Below, piece by piece: positions 23,191-34,510 of a stretch of DNA of 64,000 bases. The stretch's first letter is position 1. Each line of letters begins with the position of its first letter. Both the position numbers and the translations under genes were made by a program. The stretch comes from Serripes groenlandicus (lineage: Eukaryota; Mollusca; Bivalvia; Cardiida; Cardiidae). Under the pieces are notes generated by a model that saw nothing but the letters and a program-made list of their open reading frames with translations, was not told where the DNA came from and did not search any database. The stretch lies in the NCBI GenBank assembly GCA_031761405.1, contig JASEVX010000007.1, positions 61,763,062-61,827,061 of the forward strand, read 5' to 3'.

Positions 23191-25124
23191 GTATCTGTGT
23201 AAATAGTCTTTCACTTGTTTACATACCAGTATTTTACAATTTTGTGTCGTGTTTTTTGTTTGTACTTGTTTTATTTCATTTTATTTTTATATGTTATAAA
23301 TAGCGCATCTGTTTATTTGAAGTAATACAATATGACGTATGTAATATTTGCTATATATATGTATAAACTTTTGTTTCTTAAGCTAATTCAATTTGATTCA
23401 TTTATGTATGATTCCCCGACGGGAAAAGCATCACATCACTTTTAACATTTTTAATTGCCTAGGAAGGTATATGTGATGATGTCTTAGTCTCTTATAATTC
23501 TGTTTTTTAGAATGGCTTTGTACAAGTATTTATCAACTGTATTGGTGAATCTTGTTTTATATAATATAACATGTACAAAGATGAGACTTTAATAAAGAAT
23601 ATATATATGTGCATCTACATTTCTTGTTAGAATGGCCATGTATAATACTTGTCTGGATATGTGTGTACAATGTATATGTTTGTATATGACTTTGTTTGTA
23701 CATGGATGAGACTTAAATAAATATTAGCAATGTATCTAGGCTCTTTACAACAATGTTTTCAAGTCCGTATAAAAATAATATGCTTTCAATTATCGAAAAT
23801 AAGTACTTTTCATATCATATCATACGTAGACAGCATAAACTAGTATGTGGATTGTTTAACCATTTCCCTGATGCAGAAGACGTTTGACGCCTCTTATGTA
23901 GATATGCTGTGTGGGAAAAGAAGTTCTGTTCCCTATGACCTCTTTTTCCGTTTATTTCCAACCCGAAAACAAAATGATTCGTTCCATGTTCGATATATTC
24001 TTCTTTTTTCTTTCTTTCTCAATTCAATTTCGAATTGTCCGGCATCATCATATCAGATGTACGGTCATACACAAATCAACATCAAAGAGATACCAAAGTT
24101 TTAAGATAAAAATCCAAAAATCTCCAGTTTCAACGAAATATAATCTAAATAAAACTATTTTGACGTTTCGACGATGATATCATTAGTGGTGGTTGTAAAC
24201 TATTCTTACTAAGACGATAATAATGATAAAATGGAAAATAAACTTCAACTAGAAGCCATTAATTTACCGACTTGATCAATATTGCATATACATATATTAC
24301 ACCGTGCTTAATTGTATTTTGTTTTCTGGTAAAGAATTCATGTTAATACCACTTTGTCTGTATGGCTATAAATATTGTTAATGTTTAATGCCAATAAATA
24401 TTGTTAATGTTTAATTCCAATAAACATTTTTTTATGTTATGTTATGTTTTGTATTGCATTTCCCCCGATTGATATGAATTGGTTTCCCCCCTTTATTTCC
24501 CCCATATATTTGGAGATTTCTTTACATACAAATAAATACAAGTTATGAATATAACAATTTAACAAATCAATGGAAAGACATATTTCTTTCATCCAAGCTG
24601 ACTGTTACTGTAGACATGTTATCAGTCTTCTTTCACTCACACCCTCATACGCCCAAACACCCATTCACGAATTCACGAATTCACTCAAACATTCACACAT
24701 GTCATATTATTTTTTCAAAATGTATACAATTCAATTCCATTCATTTATTAAGTAATAAGTACATGATACTTCTTACAATAACATAAATTATACATTGAGC
24801 CATGTTTTACTAGATTATAGTTTGTGTTGGTCTTCTTGATTATAAGAGTAAACATTTGATCGAATATGATAGGTATTTGATCAAATGCCCCTATTATTTA
24901 TAGTAATTGGTACTGACATTTAAGGATATGTGTCGAACGGGCCAACACATGCCTGCAAACAGCTGCGACATATCAGTGACATAACCTGTAAAAATCTTGG
25001 ATACAATCAATATATGTATTAGGGTTCATTCCAAGAACTTTTTCTCAAGACAGAATCAGGGGAAAAGGGGTCTTGTTGCATCAGGGGGACAGTGGCGCTC
25101 TGATAGTGATGTGCATACGCATCG
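23190..25124. other. Unassigned AT-rich stretch, possibly LINE 3' UTR at its start
   Basis: Two diverged copies of a segment around AAGATGAGACTTTAATAAA (23,578) and GGATGAGACTTAAATAAA (23,704) lie after the LINE remnant. A 31-bp direct repeat (AATATTGTTAATGTTTAAT) occurs at 24,370-24,425, and a small family A fragment at about 23,856-23,900. No gene seen. Confidence 0.4.
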
Positions 25125-25316
25125 CAGAGCTCCAAACAAGGTGCATTATTCACATTCTGAAATCCTTAGTTGACGCTTTAATCCTATGTTGTGGGTACTC
25201 AAAAGAATCGTCTCAATGAGGAGGTTATTTTGAGTACCCAATTCATAGGGTTTGGTTTGGGTAATAAAAGAGATTGTGTGGGGGTAAATACAAATACTCC
25301 AAATTATCTAGCTCTC
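25125..25316. mobile_element. Family C hAT-like foldback MITE, diverged
   Basis: Family C is about 195 bp with termini CAGAGCTCTAGATAAGGGG and the reverse complement. Its centre is a near-perfect hairpin built on TTGTGGGTACTCAAAAGAAT. Here the left end reads CAGAGCTCCAAACAAGG and the right end is TATCTAGCTCTC. The hairpin loop region is altered (GAGGAGGTT). Confidence 0.8.
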
Positions 25317-25444
25317 TACACGGCAGTCTCACCAGAGTCTACCATATCCACTTATACTTACATACGAGCAATCTTATCTGCCCCGGTATAAAAATGTAAC
25401 TGGAAATCGATGAATAGCGGTATGGCCAAATTGTAAGCAGCAGC

Positions 25445-25638
25445 CAGAGATCTAGATAAGGGGCGTCTTGCATGTTCTAAAATCCTTATTTGATCATCTA
25501 ACCCTATGTTGTGGGTACTCAAAATAATCGAATCAGTGAGACGATTCTTTTGAGTACCCACAACATACGGTTCACTTTAATAATAAAAGAGAAATTGTGG
25601 GAAAAATAGCTGAATACCCCTCCTTATCTGGACCTCTG
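25445..25638. mobile_element. Family C hAT-like foldback MITE
   Basis: It runs from CAGAGATCTAGATAAGGGGC to CCTTATCTGGACCTCTG. The central arms TTGTGGGTACTCAAAATAAT and ATTCTTTTGAGTACCCACAA pair almost completely. Confidence 0.92.
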
Positions 25639-25689
25639 AATTGCTGCAGCTGTTATTGCAGAAAAAGTTGTTTTTTGTTTGTATGATAC

Positions 25690-25735
25690 TACTTTACGCC
25701 GCTTTTAACCGTTTTCAGTCGTATCACGGAAAATG
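25690..25735 (-). mobile_element. SINE tail fragment
   Basis: TTTACGCCGCTTTTAACCG is the reverse complement of the SINE 3' end; only about 45 bp remain. Confidence 0.6.
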
Positions 25736-26386
25736 GCAATCTCCTTCGCAGAGTTGTCGTTCCTTACACTCACCATACATAAATGTAATAAACCGATAGT
25801 GTAAGAGAGTGGGAAAATGGTAGTAATGGCTTCACTCCTTGGGGCTCAGACTTTCGACGATAACATAGATAAGACGGGGTAGTACTGGTAAATTTCCCAG
25901 GAGTTCGCCTTGGTATAACTGAAATACTCAGATTACTGTCGTAAAAAGGCGTACATTCGGTTCAATCGTTGTCGTCTTCCTATTATAGTTATTATTTATA
26001 ACTGAAATACTGTCCTAAAAAGGCGAAAAAAACACCATTCAAAAAATAATACAGAGACAGAGACTAAACATCATTTCGAATATGGTTCAATCGTTGTCGT
26101 CTTCCTATTCGTTCAACTTTTTGTGACAATCATATTTGCTTATTGAATACATTTCAAACAATAATATTATGACAAGTCTAATTCTGAATGCCTAACCAAT
26201 TAATTCATAACACAATGCGCCTAAAGATATTATAATAATGTCCACAGCAATAGTATGTGGATTGTTTTTACTATTCCCTGTCTTGATAAAGAAGACGACA
26301 TACGTCACTGCAGCGGACTTCATTACAAACTGAACCGATAATTATTGTCGGAAATTATTTCCCACGGTCACCAAATATTGCTGCTG

Positions 26387-26428
26387 CAGAGCTCTAGATG
26401 AGGGGCATTTTGAGTACCCACAACATAT
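26387..26428. mobile_element. Family C MITE, left-end fragment
   Basis: CAGAGCTCTAGATGAGGGGC is followed at once by the TTTTGAGTACCCACAACATA arm. The right side is missing and is replaced by the 253-bp element that follows. Confidence 0.75.
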
Positions 26429-26681
26429 CGAGGGCTTGGCGTGAAACGGTTGTAACTGAAATTGGCATTTTTTTTTACCAAGGTTAATCACCTCGCCATA
26501 AAGTCTTTATAAGCGTTAAATCATTTTTCTTGGTAAACAATAGGAATTTAGGTGCCATTGCTCGTTCTGAGCAATGGCCCCTAAATTTGTATTGTTTACA
26601 ATTGGGTCAAAATTGCTCCTAAACCGGGGTTTCTTTTTTAAAATAGGTTTTTAGTTACAACCGTTTCACGCCAAGCCCTCG
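26429..26681. mobile_element. 253-bp inverted-repeat element with about 29-bp termini
   Basis: The left terminus CGAGGGCTTGGCGTGAAACG extends to GTTGTAACT. The right terminus is its exact reverse complement, ending CACGCCAAGCCCTCG. The interior holds a second hairpin (CATTGCTCGTTCTGAGCAATG, 21 nt). No coding capacity; superfamily unknown. It is the only copy in the window. Confidence 0.88.
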
Positions 26682-26688
26682 TTATGTT

Positions 26689-26880
26689 TTAACCCTTTCC
26701 CACATACAACAAACCTGCAGCAGACGACTTTAAAAACATCTTGTCAAAAATGTGAAAAATTACAATAAATGTGAGTTTAATTATTAATAAATAATGAGCA
26801 ATTTCAGCTTTTATTGCAATGTTTTTGTGAAAGTCGTCCGCAGTCGATGTGTCAAAATGCGTCTACAAGTGGGAAAGGGT
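26689..26880 (-). mobile_element. Family A2 MITE
   Basis: TTAACCCTTTCCCACATACA at 26,689, seven bases after the inverted-repeat element. It ends CTACAAGTGGGAAAGGGTGC with the terminal TTAA lost. It forms the start of the block shared with 28,431. Confidence 0.8.
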
Positions 26881-27284
26881 GCTAAGAGAGATATCGTCGA
26901 AGAAAGACCTGTTTACTCCTCCTATTTAGTCCGTTCATTATTAATTCTAAATCAAAGTATTACTTTCGATGGTCAAAATATGTTCTTTTTTCTAAAGACA
27001 ATTAGAAATAAGACAGCAATATTATTTTATCAAGTAAACGATTAGACTGAAGTCAACATCAAAGAAAGACCTCAGCAGCGGCTTTTTGATAAAAATGATA
27101 AAAACTTCCCCAAATCACCGACAAAGATGATTGGTGATTGTAAATTTTACTAATTTGGACGATAAAAAAGTTGATGGCATGGATAATCTTCTGTATCTAA
27201 AATGTAGTTAGTAACGTTAACTCACGTGATTACAAGAGAACCGCAGAGCTAACGCCAACGATTGGCTGGTTGTTGTTTTTTAAG

Positions 27285-27505
27285 TCGAAAAGGGTCATTT
27301 CTGGATGATTATTGAAGCCAGAGTTATGCGACTTGGTAAAGACATGTGTATATATCTTAGAAAGATGAGTACAATGTTTCATTTGAAAATGTGAAGGTTT
27401 TTTTTAGTTATGAGGTAAGGTTCAAGTTTTGAGACGACGCAGACGAAGCTGACGACGACGCCAAGGGTGTCGCAATAGCCCAACTTTTTGTCTTCGAAAG
27501 ACAGA
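27285..27505 (-). mobile_element. Family F element, minus strand
   Basis: The minus strand matches 52,222-52,493: subterminal AGCTCATCTG, the CTTGGCGTCGTC region, then CCTCATAACT and a CTTGGTACAC-like block. No complete CTCTTG end is present. Confidence 0.65.
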
Positions 27506-27589
27506 TGAGCTATATATCAGTAGAGCTAATTTCAGACTAAATTATACGTAGGCTACGGTAAGACTGTTATTATTGTTTTGCTTTTTGCT

Positions 27590-27775
27590 TTGCTCTTTCT
27601 GACGCCTCTGTATCCGACGACTTTAAAAAAACATTGTGGAAAAAGAATAACTTGCTCAATCACAAGCAATGTCTCCCTTTGCCACAACATCTTTTCAATA
27701 ATAATTCATTATTTATAAACTATTTTCCACATTTAAACGGAGATATGTTCAAAGTCGTATGTTGGTAAGGCAGTG
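27590..27775 (+). mobile_element. Family A MITE, decayed
   Basis: CTTTCTGACGCCTCTGTATC and CAAAGTCGTATGTTGGTAAG remain, with a weak hairpin CTTGCTCAATCACAAGCAAT. Terminal TTAA sites are lost. Confidence 0.6.
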
Positions 27776-27837
27776 TTAAGCAACAAGACTCAATTTCCCA
27801 TAACACATCTACAGAGAGCGATTTGTTTGAAAAATGT

Positions 27838-28070
27838 TTAAAACCGCTCGTATCACGGCATTTCCCTGGTAAACTACCAGTACTGCTGGTAAGCTTATCC
27901 TGACACCAGTAGTAATGCTATCAGCGAACAAATGTGCATTAAGAATGGAACCCATTACTACCACTTTTTTAAAAAAGTCTTTGGTATGGCACGACAGGGA
28001 ATCGGACCTTTCTACCACCATCGAGGCATACGCCCTAACCACTACATTACCAATGCGTTCGTCTGAAGAA
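27838..28070 (-). mobile_element. tRNA-derived SINE, minus strand
   Basis: The head on the right (minus strand TAGTGGTTAGGGCGT as box A, GGTCCGATTCCC as box B). The body runs leftward to TACCAGGGAAATGCCGTGAT. It separates the two copies of the segmental duplication. Confidence 0.75.
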
Positions 28071-28388
28071 GTATTACGTTCACGATATTTAAGACTTTAA
28101 AAATGGTAGTAATTGCTTCCCTTCTTAGGGCTCAGTCTTGCGGCGATAACATTACGAAAGATTATTCAGTGTCAGGATACATTAGATCGGTCCAGGAGTT
28201 CGCCGTGGTATAATTGAAATATGCTGTAAATAGACGGTAAACACTATTCAAACGAAAAATACAGAGACTAAACATCATGCCGAATATTGTTAAATCGTTG
28301 TCGTCTTCCTACTAGTTCAATTTCTTGTGATAATCATTTTGTTTATTGAATACATTTCAAATAATGATATTATGACAACTCTAATTAT

Positions 28389-28521
28389 TAGATAAAGTTG
28401 AAAACATTGTGACTAAAGGCGAAATTGCTCATACTGAGCGATTTCGCATTTTATTGCAATGTTTTTTCGAAAGTCGTCCGTAGTCGATGTGTCAAAATGC
28501 ATCTACAAGTAGGAAAGGGTT
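28389..28521 (-). mobile_element. Family A2 MITE, right part only
   Basis: From GTTGAAAACATTGTGACTAA through the hairpin GAAATTGCTCATACTGAGCG to AGTAGGAAAGGGTT. The other end is missing. Confidence 0.75.
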
Positions 28522-28904
28522 CTTGAAGAGATATCGTCGAAGAAAGACCTGTTTCCTCCTCCTATTTAGTCCGTTCATTAATTCTAAATCAAAATATTAC
28601 TTTCGATGGTCAAAATATGTTCTTTTTTTCTAAAGACAATTAGAAATAAGACAGCAATATTATTTAATCAGGTAAACGATTAAGCTGAAGTCAACATCAA
28701 AGAAAGACCTCAGCAGCGGCTTTTTGATAAAAATGATAAAAACTTCCCCAAATCGCCGACAAAGATGATTGGTGATTGTAAATTTTACTAATTTGGACGA
28801 TAAAAAAGTTGATGGCATGGATAATCTTCTGTATACATCTAAGGTGTAGTTAGTAAAGTTAACTATCTTGATTACAAGAGAACCGCAGAGCCAACGCTTG
28901 TCTG

Positions 28905-29090
28905 TTTTGTTTAAGTCGAAACAGACATTACTGGATGATTATTAAAGCCAGAGTTATGCGACTTGGTATAGACTTGTGTATTGTTCCTAGGAAGACAAGT
29001 TTCATGAGATAAGATTAAAGTTTTGTGACGACGATGAAGCTGACGACGACGCAAAAGAACACAATAGCCCGACTTTTTTTTCCTAAAATT
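28905..29090 (-). mobile_element. Family F element, minus strand, shortened
   Basis: Equivalent of 27,285-27,505 within the second duplication copy, with internal deletions around the GACGACGATGAAGCTGACGA region. Confidence 0.6.
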
Positions 29091-29263
29091 ATACGTAGGC
29101 TACATCTTTTCAATTATAATAAATCTATAAACTATTTTCTTAAAAGGAGATATGATCAAAGTATTATGCTGGCAGAGTTAAGCAACAAGACTCCATTTCC
29201 CATAACACATCTACAGAGATCGATTTGTTTGAAAAGTGTCTAACACCGATTTGAACAGTATTT

Positions 29264-29640
29264 CACTTAAATCTTGACGTTTCCTAAATAAATAACCGTC
29301 TATAAAAACAAGGCTGAATAATCATAAGAATATGTATTTTATTTGATAAGACACGACAATAATTCGGTAAACATCACACAACAATCAAAGAATGACTTTA
29401 AAATGATATCTAAAATATATTTTTGGACGTTTTATCATGATAACTTTGATTGTAAATATCACTAATTATATCGATTAAAGATCGATCGTGCTGATTAAGT
29501 TCAAAGTACAATTCGGGTATCTTGTAGCCTTGCGTACGAGTTTAGAATGAATCCAGTCGGTTATTTACGGAAAACGACTTTGGAAATGATAACGCCCCAA
29601 GTGTGGAGATATTACTTGACCTGATCCTGATACTGATGTG
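29264..29640. other. Unassigned stretch
   Basis: AT-rich; nothing recognised. Confidence 0.35.
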
Positions 29641-29871
29641 TTAAACCTTTCCATGGTACAGACGAAGTCACGATATATGACATGACGCCTTTGCAGCAGA
29701 CGACTTTTGAAAACATTGTGACAAAAGGAGAACATGAGCAATGTCTTCCCCATTGCCACAATTTTTCCAGCTCTATCCAATACAAGTCGTTATTAGTTTG
29801 TTTTATATTATTTTGGCCTAGATGTTTTCAAAGTCGTCTATTGTAAAATTGCTATATGCCGAAAGGGCTAA
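29641..29871 (+). mobile_element. Family A2 MITE, diverged
   Basis: GTTAAACCTTTCCATGGTAC at the left; GCAGCAGACGACTTTTGAAA and a GTCGTCTATTG block inside; AAAGGGCTAA at the right. Confidence 0.7.
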
Positions 29872-30034
29872 TTCTACATTCATGCCATTTCTTCATAACC
29901 ATGTTTTTTTGTTTTTAAGAAATATACACGGTCAGAGGAAAACGCACCTTTTTAGAGTTTTGAAGGAAAAGGACATACACGTCACAATGGATATAATATG
30001 AGCGGTGCTCTGCGAAAATCAACCTAAGCGTAAT

Positions 30035-30518
30035 GCCTAGTTCTCACTGTCCCTGTTCAGGTCCCGGTATCTCCCGGTGAAGCCGTTTTTATCCGTCTGC
30101 TAATCCGGCTCAGACCGTGTCAGTCCCTAACTCTACGGGTGTAAAACGGAACTATGCCGGGTTAACTCCAGGGTTCATTCACCGTATGTCTACCGTGAGT
30201 GGAGTATTCCCGACCACCCCGGATTAATACGGACTATCACGGAAGAGCCACGGTAGAGATCCGGTCCTGCGCCGGTATATACCGGCGTTGTGCCGGATCT
30301 GCCCGAATAACGCCGGTTCTTGATACTTCTCCCGGTGACTCCCGGTTGTGTTAAACATTTTAAAACATCCGGGACGGTCGGCCGGATCGCGCCGGATCAA
30401 CATTGTTCATTACGGATCATCCCGATTTGCTACGGTGCCACCACGGTTGTCTTCCGTTTATCCCGGACCACCATCCGGGACATACCGGGGCGACAATCCG
30501 GGACAGTGAGAACTAGGC
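30035..30518. mobile_element. 484-bp CCGG-rich inverted-repeat element
   Basis: The termini GCCTAGTTCTCACTGTCCC (30,035) and GGGACAGTGAGAACTAGGC (ending 30,518) are exact inverted repeats of 19 bp. The interior is strikingly GC-rich and contains about nineteen CCGG tetranucleotides, mostly in TCCCGGT, GCCGGAT and ATCCGGGAC contexts. No open frame exceeds 67 codons. No target duplication is obvious. Probably a non-autonomous DNA transposon of unknown superfamily. Confidence 0.88.
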
Positions 30519-30907
30519 TTTAAATGTTTACATATTTAAATATATAAAGGTTCTGCCTGCGCTATCATGCTAGAGGCTACAAATAGATGCCGCCTTACAG
30601 AAGTTTCGTGTTAATGACTAATTGTCGAACCGTCAATGCAGAGCTAGATTAGACTGCGTGAGAGAGTACTGCCTGATCGTGGTCTACTCTCGTCGCAAAT
30701 GCCTTACGGTTTGTTTTCGCATAGTCCCATTCATATACCGTTCCACAAGGGGCAGGATAAGGTTAATTTTGTCCTGTGATACTTGCAACAAAGGAATCTA
30801 CTATTATTCACGATGGACTGCTGGTCATGGCGGGTGTCACCAGAGATGGGCATAGGAACTACTTTTAACGGTATCATATCACAAACACTATATACCCATA
30901 TTTTGGA
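30519..30907. other. Unassigned stretch
   Basis: A 77-codon open frame (30,622-30,855, plus) has no recognisable domain. No repeat match. Confidence 0.35.
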
Positions 30908-31060
30908 TTGTTATGGTTTATTTTGGTTTAACGCCGTTTTCAACATTATTTCAGTAATATAACGGCGATACATCACTTAACCATGATCCCTTCATAAACA
31001 AACCAGTTCTAGGCTGGGAATGTGCCTTGCCCACGGGATGCCCGTATCCAAATTGTCATC
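30908..31060 (-). mobile_element. SINE 3' part, minus strand
   Basis: GGTTTAACGCCGTTTTCAAC and AAACAAACCAGTTCTAGGCT are the reverse complement of the SINE tail and body. No tRNA-like head remains. Confidence 0.75.
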
Positions 31061-31305
31061 GACTGATTCTTTGAAATGCATTTTGTTTACAGTTTTAATC
31101 CAATAAAATATGCCTAAAATACAAAAGAAATCAGATCTTTAAAATGTTGCGTATTTCAGCTTTTTCTATCTTATTACTATATATTTAGTATAGTAAATGG
31201 AAACAAAGTTGAAACATTTCTTTTTTGTATTTTAGGCATATTTCAACGAAACAAAACACCGAACAACATAAGTTTGTACTTCTGGTGCCAGGGTTTTGAA
31301 TAGAT

Positions 31306-31540
31306 ATGAGCCGTTTCACGAGAAAACCAACATTATGGCCGCTGCGTAATGTATCGACCAAGATCAGCCTGCGCAAATCCGGGCCGACACATTACGTCCC
31401 AGAGGTATATTGTAATGATTCCTGAAACAGAAAATCCATAAGAGGCGAAACGGGTAAGCCTGCGCTGCATGCTTAGGCTGATTCGGATCGATACTTTACG
31501 CAGGGTCCAAAATAATGGTTTTCTCGTGGAATGGCTCATA
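31306..31540. mobile_element. Family B palindromic MITE
   Basis: It runs from ATGAGCCGTTTCACGAGAAA to TCTCGTGGAATGGCTCAT. The interior is shorter than in the 4,012 copy. The next 115 bp are shared with 60,772-60,887, so the copied unit was larger than the MITE. Confidence 0.85.
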
Positions 31541-31655
31541 TGTATTCACGCCAGTCTCTTTCTAAATTGAGTTTATGAATTCAGTCTTGATATGACCAGC
31601 GTCTCTATGGAGCATTCTAAATATAATACCTACAAGTATAGATCTAATAATATGT
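31541..31655. repeat. Flank shared with 60,772-60,887
   Basis: CACGCCAGTCTCTTTCTAAA through ATAGATCTAATAAT matches the other copy at nearly every base. Both copies lie just right of a family B MITE. Confidence 0.88.
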
Positions 31656-31928
31656 ATTTATTTCTAGCAATTGTTAAACATTGCAAATAAATATACAAAA
31701 TATACTTACGAAAATGGGTTAATAAATTCCATCCGTTTTAGTGAACTGCATAATTCAACAGGAATGATCCTGACGTACGCTCTTTGCAATGTTGATCTAC
31801 GAATGTACCGTGCCAAAATTTACAGAAAAAGCACGAATTTGAATGGTAACTTGCAGTCTGATGGAGGTTATTCCCGATCGCCATCCAGGCGTTTCTCGAG
31901 ATGCACGATAGCAATACAAACATCACTT

Positions 31929-32050
31929 CAGAGCTCTATATCAGGGGCGTTTTGCATGTTCTATAATCCTTACACGGTACTCAAACCCGATCTTCTGAGT
32001 ACCTATAAGAGAGATATATTGTTGGGAAAAGACCAGTTTACTTCGTATAT
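31929..32050. mobile_element. Family C MITE, right end missing
   Basis: CAGAGCTCTATATCAGGGGC, then the TTGCATGTTCTATAATCCTT block, but only one short arm (GAGTACC) before the sequence gives way to a second family C copy. Confidence 0.75.
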
Positions 32051-32055
32051 AAATC

Positions 32056-32253
32056 CAGAGCTCTAGAAAAGGGGCATTTGTCATGTTCTAAAATCCTTAT
32101 TTGATACTCAAACCCCATGTTGTGGGTACTCAAAAGAATCGTCTCACCGAGACGATTCTTTTGAATACCCACAGCATATGGTTCGGTTGAGTAATACGAG
32201 AGATATTGTGGGAAAAAGACCGGTTAATTAACTCCCCCTTATCTAGTCCTCTG
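32056..32253. mobile_element. Family C hAT-like foldback MITE
   Basis: CAGAGCTCTAGAAAAGGGGC to CCCCTTATCTAGTCCTCTG, with hairpin arms TTGTGGGTACTCAAAAGAAT and ATTCTTTTGAATACCCACAG. It lies 5 bp after a truncated sister copy. Confidence 0.92.
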
Positions 32254-32700
32254 TAAATCCGAGCAGCGCAAGGTGGAAGTGATTCATGCTGTACGTTGTA
32301 GGCTATTATTGCGTCTAGTTAACCCTTTCAATGCTGACATTTATTTTAAAATGGACTTGTCCAGCTTTACATTTGCAAGAGTCTATACGAATTTTCAGGA
32401 ATTTCAAGAGGAAAATGGTGAGTTGAGCAAGTTAACAGTATGAAGCCTGGTAAGATCGCGCGGATGCTGGTGACACAGGATCACAAAATCGATTCCAGCG
32501 GAAACCAGGATTCATTTGGAGTAAACTTGTCTTTTCTCTATATATCCCTCGAAGTCAATGTTGTCGTAACGTTTTGCGTTTTAAGTCTCTTAGATGATTA
32601 AACATTCGTTTTCTAGACTTCCTATATTCATTAACAAAACGAGTTTATGTTTCAGCACAAAGAAACGTGTAGGTAATGTGTCGAAATGAGATTTTCAATA
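32254..32700. other. Unassigned stretch before the minisatellite
   Basis: A TTAACCCTTTCAATGCTGAC motif near 32,319 resembles a family A end, but the following sequence does not match. Nothing else recognised. Confidence 0.35.
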
Positions 32701-34510
32701 GTTCCAAAGTATCTATGATTCACATGTTTAAGCATTGGTATAATGTTTATCATTTATGATTCACATGTTTACGCATTAATATTATGTTTATCAACTAGGA
32801 TTCACATGTTTATATACTAATATCTGTTTCACATGTTTGGGCATTGCTATCTGGATATCAAGTTGGATTCAACTGCTGTCTGTATATCAAGTATGATTTA
32901 CATATTAAGGCACTGATATCTGTTATAATGTTTATCATTTATGATTCACATGTTTACGCATTAATATTATGTTTATCAACTAGGATTCACATGTTTATAT
33001 ACTAATATCTGTTTCACATGTTTGGGCATTGCTATCTGGATATCAAGTTGGATTCAACTGCTGTCTGTATATCAAGTATGATTTACATATTAAGGCACTG
33101 ATATCTGTATATCAACTATGATTCACGTGTCAAAATCTGATATCTAGACATCTACGTTGACTGATATATTGTGATTGAAACTTCTGCTTAACAACAGCGA
33201 TTCAAATGATAAGGCACTGACATCTTTTATTCTTGTATACTTAACAAATTAGTATGCCCTTATATCTGTTTATTAACCATGATTCACATTGTATGCACTT
33301 ACTCGTATATCTGAATATTAACTATCATAATCAAGGCACTGGTATCTATATATCAACTATGATTCAAATGTTCTAGCCCTGATATCTGGATATCAACTGT
33401 GATTCACATTCATCTGCAGTGATATCCTTTTTCTTGATACGAGAATACGATATTCACATGTGAAGGCACTGATATCTGGATATCAGCTATGATTCACATG
33501 TTTAGGCACTTATATACATATATCAACTTATATACATATATCAACTACCATTTACATGTTGAGGCACTTATCATATATCAACTTAGAACTATGATTCACA
33601 TGTTAAGGCACTTATATCCATATATCCATATATCAACTATGATTCACATGTTATTGCACTTATATCCGTATACCATCTATGACTCACATGTTAAGGCACT
33701 GATATCTGTATATCAACTATGATTCACATGTTAAATCGCTGTTAACTGGATATCAATTGTTATTCACATGTTTTGGCATTCGCGGCTATATTTTATCTGG
33801 ATACGATTAGCATTTGTGTTCACTGATATCCATATATCAACTATGATTCACATGTTTAGGCACTTATATTTATAAATCAACTCTGATTCACATGTTACGG
33901 CATTGCTATCTGTATGTCAACTTTAGTTAACGAGTTTAGGTACTGACATATCCGTATATCAGCTACGATTCACATGTTAAGGCACTTATATCCGTATATC
34001 AGCTATGGTTCACATGTGTAGGCACTTATATCCATATATTAACTATGATTCACATGTTAAGGCACTTATATCCATATATCAGCTATGGTTCACATGTTTA
34101 GGCACTTATATCCATATATTAACTATGATGCACATGTTAATGCGATGCTATCTGTATGTCAACTATGATGCACATGTCAAGGCACTGACATCTGAATATT
34201 AACTATGATTCACATGTTTAGGCACTTATATCCATATATTAACTATGATTCACATGTTAATGCGATGCTATCTGTATGTCAACTATAATGCACATGTCAA
34301 GGCACTGACATCTGAATATTAACTATGATTCACATGTTTAGGCACTTATATCCATATATTAAATATGATTCACATGTTCATGCGATGCTATTTGTATGTC
34401 AACTATGATGCACATGTTAAGGCACTGACATCTGAATATTAACTATGATTCACATGTTTAGGCACGTATATCCATATATTAACTATGATTCACACGTTTA
34501 GGAACTGGTA
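32701..34510. repeat. 40-bp minisatellite array, about 1.8 kb
   Basis: Repeated unit of about 40 bp with TATGATTCACATGTTTAGGC and CACTTATATCCATATATCAA. Two higher-order features: a 185-bp block duplicated in tandem (start 32,739 and 32,924), and an exact 120-bp trimer period at 34,141, 34,261 and 34,381 (TGCGATGCTA each time). Left units are diverged, right units homogeneous. The short open frames across it are by-products. Confidence 0.95.

Larger units (their letters stand above)
25813..27852. repeat. Segmental tandem duplication, copy 1
   Basis: Blocks 25,813-26,220, 26,797-27,550 and 27,775-27,852 align in the same order with 28,099-28,395, 28,431-29,100 and 29,178-29,263. An example is the shared CGTCGAAGAAAGACCTGTTT. 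Copy 1 holds extra insertions: a family C fragment, a 253-bp inverted-repeat element, and longer family A and F sequence. Confidence 0.88.
28099..29263. repeat. Segmental tandem duplication, copy 2
   Basis: Counterpart of 25,813-27,852, shorter because it lacks the C fragment, the 253-bp element and part of the family A sequence. It starts with a headless SINE body (GCTCAGTCTTGCGGCGATAA). Confidence 0.88.

Noticed and set aside
33489..33722. Histidine/tyrosine-rich repetitive peptide frames in the minisatellite
   Set aside because: They follow the 40-bp repeat, change frame with each length variant, and have no start context or splice support.
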